NCBI GenBank assembly: GCA_030065875.1
Contig: JASJCR010000019.1
Coordinates: 1 to 64,000 of the forward strand
From: Ardenticatenaceae bacterium
GTDB taxonomy: Bacteria > Chloroflexota > Anaerolineae > Promineifilales > Promineifilaceae
Length of the DNA: 64,000 nt
Direction of reading: 5' to 3'
Below are positions 60,320 through 64,000 of this stretch, in pieces. Below the pieces are notes generated by a model that was not told the origin of the DNA, did no database searches, and saw only the letters and a program-made list of their open reading frames with translations. Each line of letters begins with the position of its first letter. Position 1 is the first letter of the stretch. A program made the translations under genes and the position numbers.

Positions 60320-61468
60320 ATGAATGCAGAATCAGCAGGACAATTAGCCTGGATTACGCTGGTTGTGGGCGGGATCATTACCTTTGCCGTCATTACCGGC
60401 TTTGCCTACACCACGCTGCTGGAGCGCAAGGTGCTGGCCCGGTTGCAGCATCGGGTTGGCCCCAACCGAGCGGGATATGTGCCCATTCCGCGCCGCGGCA
60501 AAAAAGAACGGCGTCTCCTGGGCGGGTTTATGCAGCCTGCGGCCGATGCGGTCAAGCTGTTCATGAAGGAAGACATCACCCCGATTTACGTTGACAACGT
60601 GGTCTATAACCTGGCCCCCATGTTGACCGTCATGCCGGTGATTTTGACCTTGGCGGTGATACCGTGGGCCTCATCGGTGACCCTGTTTGGCATCGATTAC
60701 CCCTATCTGGCCATCGCTCCCGGCTTAAATGTGGCTCTGCTTTTTGTGCTGGCGATCACCTCCATTGAGGTGTATGGTGTTGTGCTGGCGGGCTGGTCAT
60801 CGAACAGTAAATACGCGGTTTTGGGCGGGATTCGCTCGACTGCGCAGATGATCAGCTACGAGTTAGCGTTGGGTTTGACGCTGCTGGTTCCGGTCATGAT
60901 TGCCGGTTCCTTAAACTTGAACGATATTATTGTCTCCCAGCAGGAGACGGCGTGGTTTACGATTTTGCAGCTGCCGGCCTCTATTGTCTTTTTTGTGGCC
61001 GCTCTGGCCGAAATGCAGCGGGCCCCCTTCGACCTATTAGAGGCGGAACAGGAATTGTCGTCCGGGTATAACGTCGAGTATGCCGGAATGCGATTTGCCA
61101 TGTTTTTTATGGCCGAATATATGAAGATGATCGTTTTTAGCGCCCTGTGGGTTGTTTTGTTCCTGGGCGGTTACGATATTCCGTTTATCAATGAAGCGGC
61201 TATTGTCAGCAGCGCCGATTCAACGGTGGTTACCATCCTGATCGCGGCCGGTCAGGTGTTATCGATAATCTTAAAAATCGTTTTCAGCCTTTTCCTAATG
61301 ATCTGGATTCGGGCTTCCTGGCCCCGGCTTCGCTACGATCAGCTGATGGACCTGGGCTGGAAAACGCTGCTGCCCATTTCGCTGTTGAACGTGATTGTTA
61401 CCGGTGTGATGATCGTTTTGGCTGAAGAAGGGGTGTTTAACTCCCTAATTTCGGCCTTTGGCGGATAA
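60320..61468 (+). CDS. nuoH: NADH-quinone oxidoreductase subunit H
   Basis: 382 residues, eight or nine membrane helices. Signature segments: [20 protein letters not shown] near residue 33 in outline, [14 protein letters not shown] near 76, [22 protein letters not shown] near 160 and [23 protein letters not shown] near 234 in outline. It joins the membrane and peripheral arms at the quinone tunnel. The insert [13 protein letters not shown] near 53 between the first two conserved blocks is slightly longer than in E. coli NuoH. Confidence 0.97.
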   Translation: MNAESAGQLAWITLVVGGIITFAVITGFAYTTLLERKVLARLQHRVGPNRAGYVPIPRRGKKERRLLGGFMQPAADAVKLFMKEDITPIYVDNVVYNLAPMLTVMPVILTLAVIPWASSVTLFGIDYPYLAIAPGLNVALLFVLAITSIEVYGVVLAGWSSNSKYAVLGGIRSTAQMISYELALGLTLLVPVMIAGSLNLNDIIVSQQETAWFTILQLPASIVFFVAALAEMQRAPFDLLEAEQELSSGYNVEYAGMRFAMFFMAEYMKMIVFSALWVVLFLGGYDIPFINEAAIVSSADSTVVTILIAAGQVLSIILKIVFSLFLMIWIRASWPRLRYDQLMDLGWKTLLPISLLNVIVTGVMIVLAEEGVFNSLISAFGG

Positions 61469-61527
61469 ATAAATACCGAAAGCGCAGCGGTTTCATTTTT
61501 TGCTGCCGCTTTCGTGGAGAAGAGAGC

Positions 61528-62037
61528 ATGATTGATGGAATTGTTGAACTGCTGCGGGGGATGGGCATCACGCTCAGCCACCTCTTTAAAAAACCGGTAA
61601 CCTACCAGTATCCAGAAGAGAAGCGGCCGGTGCGCTATCGTTTTAAAGGGCGTCACGAGCTCAAGCGGTACGATAACGGCCTGGAAAAATGTATCGGTTG
61701 TTCGCTGTGCGCGGCCGCCTGCCCGGCCGACGCCATTTTTGTGGAAGCATCGGAAAATACAGATGCCGAGCGTTTCTCTCCCGGTGAACGATACGCCAGC
61801 ACGTACGAAATCAACATGCTGCGCTGCATCTTCTGCGGCTTCTGCGAAGATGCCTGCCCCACCGAAGCAATCGTGCTGGAAGACAAGTACGAACTCTCGT
61901 TTTACGATCGGGCCAGCGCCATTTACACCAAAGAAATGTTAATTGTGCCGGTGCCAGAAGGCGGCCAAGACACGCCGCAGATTACCGAACCGGGCATGTT
62001 CGATCGCTCGATCCCGGATATGGAGAATCCAAAGTAA
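61528..62037 (+). CDS. nuoI: NADH-quinone oxidoreductase subunit I
   Basis: 169 residues. Two [4Fe-4S] ferredoxin motifs of the 23 kDa subunit: [16 protein letters not shown] near residue 52 and [16 protein letters not shown] near 98 carry clusters N6a and N6b. The N-terminal amphipathic region ([19 protein letters not shown]) is typical. GGAGAAGAGAG precedes the ATG. It passes electrons from NuoG to NuoB. Confidence 0.97.
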   Translation: MIDGIVELLRGMGITLSHLFKKPVTYQYPEEKRPVRYRFKGRHELKRYDNGLEKCIGCSLCAAACPADAIFVEASENTDAERFSPGERYASTYEINMLRCIFCGFCEDACPTEAIVLEDKYELSFYDRASAIYTKEMLIVPVPEGGQDTPQITEPGMFDRSIPDMENPK

Positions 62038-62041
62038 TCTT

Positions 62042-62545
62042 ATGGGAAATGCAATTCTTTTTTTGATTCTGGCGGTCATCGCTATCGGCGCGGCCATCCT
62101 CATGTTGGTTAGCAAAAACGCCGTTCACAGCGCGCTGTATTTGATTCTCAACTTTGCCGTTATCGCCGTTTATTACATCTTGCTCAACGCTCCTTTCCTG
62201 GCTATGGTGCAGATCACCGTTTATGCCGGGGCGATTATGGTGCTTTTCCTGTTCGTGATCATGCTTCTGGGAGCAGAGGAGTCGTCTGGGGTGTTGGGGA
62301 CCCGTCGAGGACAGTTAACGACCGCCCTTTTGCTGGGCGCGGTTTTGATTGGCTCCTTTGTGGCGGCCCTCGGTCAAATCGGAGGGTCCGCTGCCAGCTC
62401 CTCTGTGGCCGATACCACGCCGCGAAATCTGGCGATTATTTTATTTGAAAGCTATGTCTTTCCATTTGAAGTCACCGGCGTTCTGCTCCTGGTGGCGGTT
62501 GTCGGCCTGTACGTCATGAGCAGCCGGCTGGTTAAAAAGGATTAA
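62042..62545 (+). CDS. nuoJ: NADH-quinone oxidoreductase subunit J
   Basis: 167 residues from ATG 62042, four bases after the nuoI stop; the longer open frame overlaps nuoI. Five membrane helices. The conserved segments are [19 protein letters not shown] near residue 18 in outline and [25 protein letters not shown] near 56 in outline, both characteristic of subunit J, which helps couple quinone reduction to the proton channels. Confidence 0.95.
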   Translation: MGNAILFLILAVIAIGAAILMLVSKNAVHSALYLILNFAVIAVYYILLNAPFLAMVQITVYAGAIMVLFLFVIMLLGAEESSGVLGTRRGQLTTALLLGAVLIGSFVAALGQIGGSAASSSVADTTPRNLAIILFESYVFPFEVTGVLLLVAVVGLYVMSSRLVKKD

Positions 62546-62549
62546 CCGC

Positions 62550-62855
62550 ATGCAAGTAACAATCGAATGGTACATCGCCTTAAGCACCATCCTATTTACC
62601 ATCGGTGCCCTTGGCGTGCTGGTGCGCCGTAACGCGATCATAATCTTTATGTCGGTCGAGCTCATGCTGAATTCGGCCAATTTACTGCTTGTCGCCTTCG
62701 CCCAACAGTTGGCTGATGCGCATGGACAGGTGTTGGTCTTTTTTGTCATGACCGTCGCCGCCGCTGAGGTGGCGATCGGGCTGGCCTTGATTGTGGTCAT
62801 CTTCCGCACCAAGAACACGATCGACATCGGGGAAATCAACTTACTGAAAGGGTAA
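62550..62855 (+). CDS. nuoK: NADH-quinone oxidoreductase subunit K
   Basis: 101 residues, the usual length, three membrane helices. Conserved acidic residues in the membrane: the Glu in [17 protein letters not shown] near residue 36 and [17 protein letters not shown] near 71. AGGA lies eight bases upstream of the ATG and four bases separate it from the nuoJ stop. It is a small antiporter-like subunit between NuoJ and NuoN. Confidence 0.96.
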   Translation: MQVTIEWYIALSTILFTIGALGVLVRRNAIIIFMSVELMLNSANLLLVAFAQQLADAHGQVLVFFVMTVAAAEVAIGLALIVVIFRTKNTIDIGEINLLKG

Positions 62856-62897
62856 AGCTGCCGCTAGCCTGGCTAGCCACAGCCCAAGTTCTCGCTT

Positions 62898-64000
62898 ATG
62901 AATGCTTTTGGACTCGCACCTCTCTTGCTCATACTGCCGATCATCGGCGTTTTATTCAACGGCATCGTCGGCCGCTACTTTCTGGATGCCGATCGCTCCA
63001 CCGGGGAAAAATGGAGCGGCTGGTTTGGCACGGCCATGGCCGTTGGAACGTTTATTGTTTCGGTCCTGATCTTTTTCTCGCTGGGGGCAAACGACCACCA
63101 CGCGGAAATTGTGCACCTCTTTAACTGGTTTAATATCCCCTCCGGGAACTTCACCATTCCGTGGGCGATGCAGCTCGACACCCTCTCCTCGGTGATGACC
63201 CTGGTGGTAACCGGCGTCGGCTCGCTGATTCACATCTACGCCATCGGCTACATGCACGGCGATAGGGATTTCCACCGCTTTTTCACCTATCTCAACCTCT
63301 TTTTGTTCTTCATGCTTATCCTGGTGACCGGCAGCAGCTATCTAATGCTGTTTGTCGGTTGGGAAGGGGTTGGTCTCTGCTCATTCTTGCTCATCGGCTT
63401 CTGGTTTGACAAGCCAAAGGGAGAAGGGATCCTCAACGGGGATGCCGCCCGCAAGGCGTTTGTGGCCAACCGCGTTGGTGACTTTGCCATGATTCTGGGG
63501 ATGATTCTCACCTTCTGGGCGTTTGGTTCGATGGAGTACGAGGTAGTCTTTGAAAGCGCCCTCGACCTCTATACCACAACCGAAACGGTCTTTATTGCCG
63601 GCATTGAATTCACGATTCCCCAGGTTTTGACCGGCATCACGGTGCTGTTCCTGATCGGGGCCACCGGTAAGTCGGCCCAGATTCCGCTGTTTATGTGGCT
63701 GCCCGACGCCATGGCCGGCCCAACCCCGGTTTCCGCGCTGATCCACGCGGCCACGATGGTTACCTCCGGTATTTACCTGATCGTGCGCAGCAACGTATTA
63801 TTTGAAATTGTGCGCGACAGCGGTCACCAACTTTTTGGCATCGTTTCTGCACCAGATCTGGTGGCGATTGCCGGTGCGGTCACGGCCGTCTATGCCGGGC
63901 TCGTGGCCTTTACCCAGTTTGACATCAAAAAGGTGCTGGCTTATTCAACGGTCAGCCAGCTGGGCTTTATGATCGCGGCCGTGGGCATGGGCGCCTACGT
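62898..64000 (+). CDS. nuoL: NADH-quinone oxidoreductase subunit L, N-terminal part (cut by window edge)
   Basis: The frame is open from ATG 62898 to the window end, giving 367 residues of a protein usually over 600. Proton-pumping antiporter-like subunit: LDTLSSVMTLVVTGVGSLIHIYAIGYM near residue 95 in outline, LFVGWEGVGLCSFLLIGFW near 152 in outline, KAFVANRVGDFAMILG near 190, and the conserved KSAQIPLFMWLPDAMAGPTPVSALIHAATMV block near 258-288 in outline. The N-terminal Glu of GWEGVGL and Lys of GKSAQ are the proton-channel residues. A GCTAGC-CTG-GCTAGC stem (62863-62877) lies in the preceding gap. Confidence 0.95.
   Translation, partial: MNAFGLAPLLLILPIIGVLFNGIVGRYFLDADRSTGEKWSGWFGTAMAVGTFIVSVLIFFSLGANDHHAEIVHLFNWFNIPSGNFTIPWAMQLDTLSSVMTLVVTGVGSLIHIYAIGYMHGDRDFHRFFTYLNLFLFFMLILVTGSSYLMLFVGWEGVGLCSFLLIGFWFDKPKGEGILNGDAARKAFVANRVGDFAMILGMILTFWAFGSMEYEVVFESALDLYTTTETVFIAGIEFTIPQVLTGITVLFLIGATGKSAQIPLFMWLPDAMAGPTPVSALIHAATMVTSGIYLIVRSNVLFEIVRDSGHQLFGIVSAPDLVAIAGAVTAVYAGLVAFTQFDIKKVLAYSTVSQLGFMIAAVGMGAY

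Overview
The window reads as a gene-dense bacterial chromosome segment of moderately high GC. It is most likely from a Chloroflexota lineage of the Anaerolineae/Ardenticatenia type, probably a metagenome-assembled genome. The support is indirect. Many starts lack a Shine-Dalgarno and some look leaderless. There are sugar ABC systems without their own ATPase, a large STAND ATPase-TPR regulator, an orthocaspase, a standard nuoA-L order, and above all many families of dispersed non-coding repeats between genes. No rRNA, tRNA, CRISPR array or transposase was seen.

Layout. 1-2.7 kb: de novo NAD genes nadC-nadA-nadB on the minus strand (nadB is cut by the window edge), with a near-consensus promoter overlapped by a perfect inverted repeat. 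2.7-8.8 kb: minus-strand genes for two membrane-anchored CBM9-like paralogues, an alkaline-phosphatase-superfamily enzyme, a lysophospholipase-like hydrolase, and a methyltransferase with a probable nucleotidyltransferase-like N-terminus. 9.0-9.6 kb: a compact unit of two tiny unknown genes with its own promoter and terminator. 9.7-15.7 kb: ArsR-type regulator, VOC protein, and dnaE carrying a repeat-derived linker. 15.8-18.5 kb: flavin reductase, aldo/keto reductase and LLM monooxygenase, divergent from an AraC regulator.

18.6-27.9 kb: a carbohydrate region with a GHMP (galacturonokinase-like) kinase, a sugar-phosphate nucleotidyltransferase, a LacI regulator, an ABC binding protein made of two nearly identical fused copies, and two permeases. 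29.3-33.5 kb: a tightly overlapping three-gene operon of alpha/beta-hydrolase, caspase-like protease and a novel 555-residue protein. This is the strongest candidate for an undescribed system. 33.9-39.6 kb: a secreted GH13 alpha-amylase with CBM20, divergent from a STAND-TPR regulator. 40.3-44.0 kb: a PhnD-like lipoprotein, a propeller lipoprotein, a histidine kinase and a response regulator in one overlapping operon.

44.2-48.5 kb: a WYL regulator with a strong operator, a GyrI-like protein, a cyclase-fold protein, a zinc-ribbon protein, a DUF1349 protein and a LysE remnant. 48.9-52.5 kb: recD2 with a second repeat-derived insertion, and a receiver-adenylate cyclase. 52.7-64 kb: complex I genes nuoA to nuoL in order (nuoL is cut by the window edge), interrupted at several junctions by dispersed repeats.

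Two themes cut across the window. Repeat families have entered coding sequence in frame in dnaE, recD2 and the AraC gene, and form the 3' ends of the WYL and cyclase genes. Regulation of several units can be read directly from promoters and palindromes (nadC, the small operon, lacI, WYL, nuoA).
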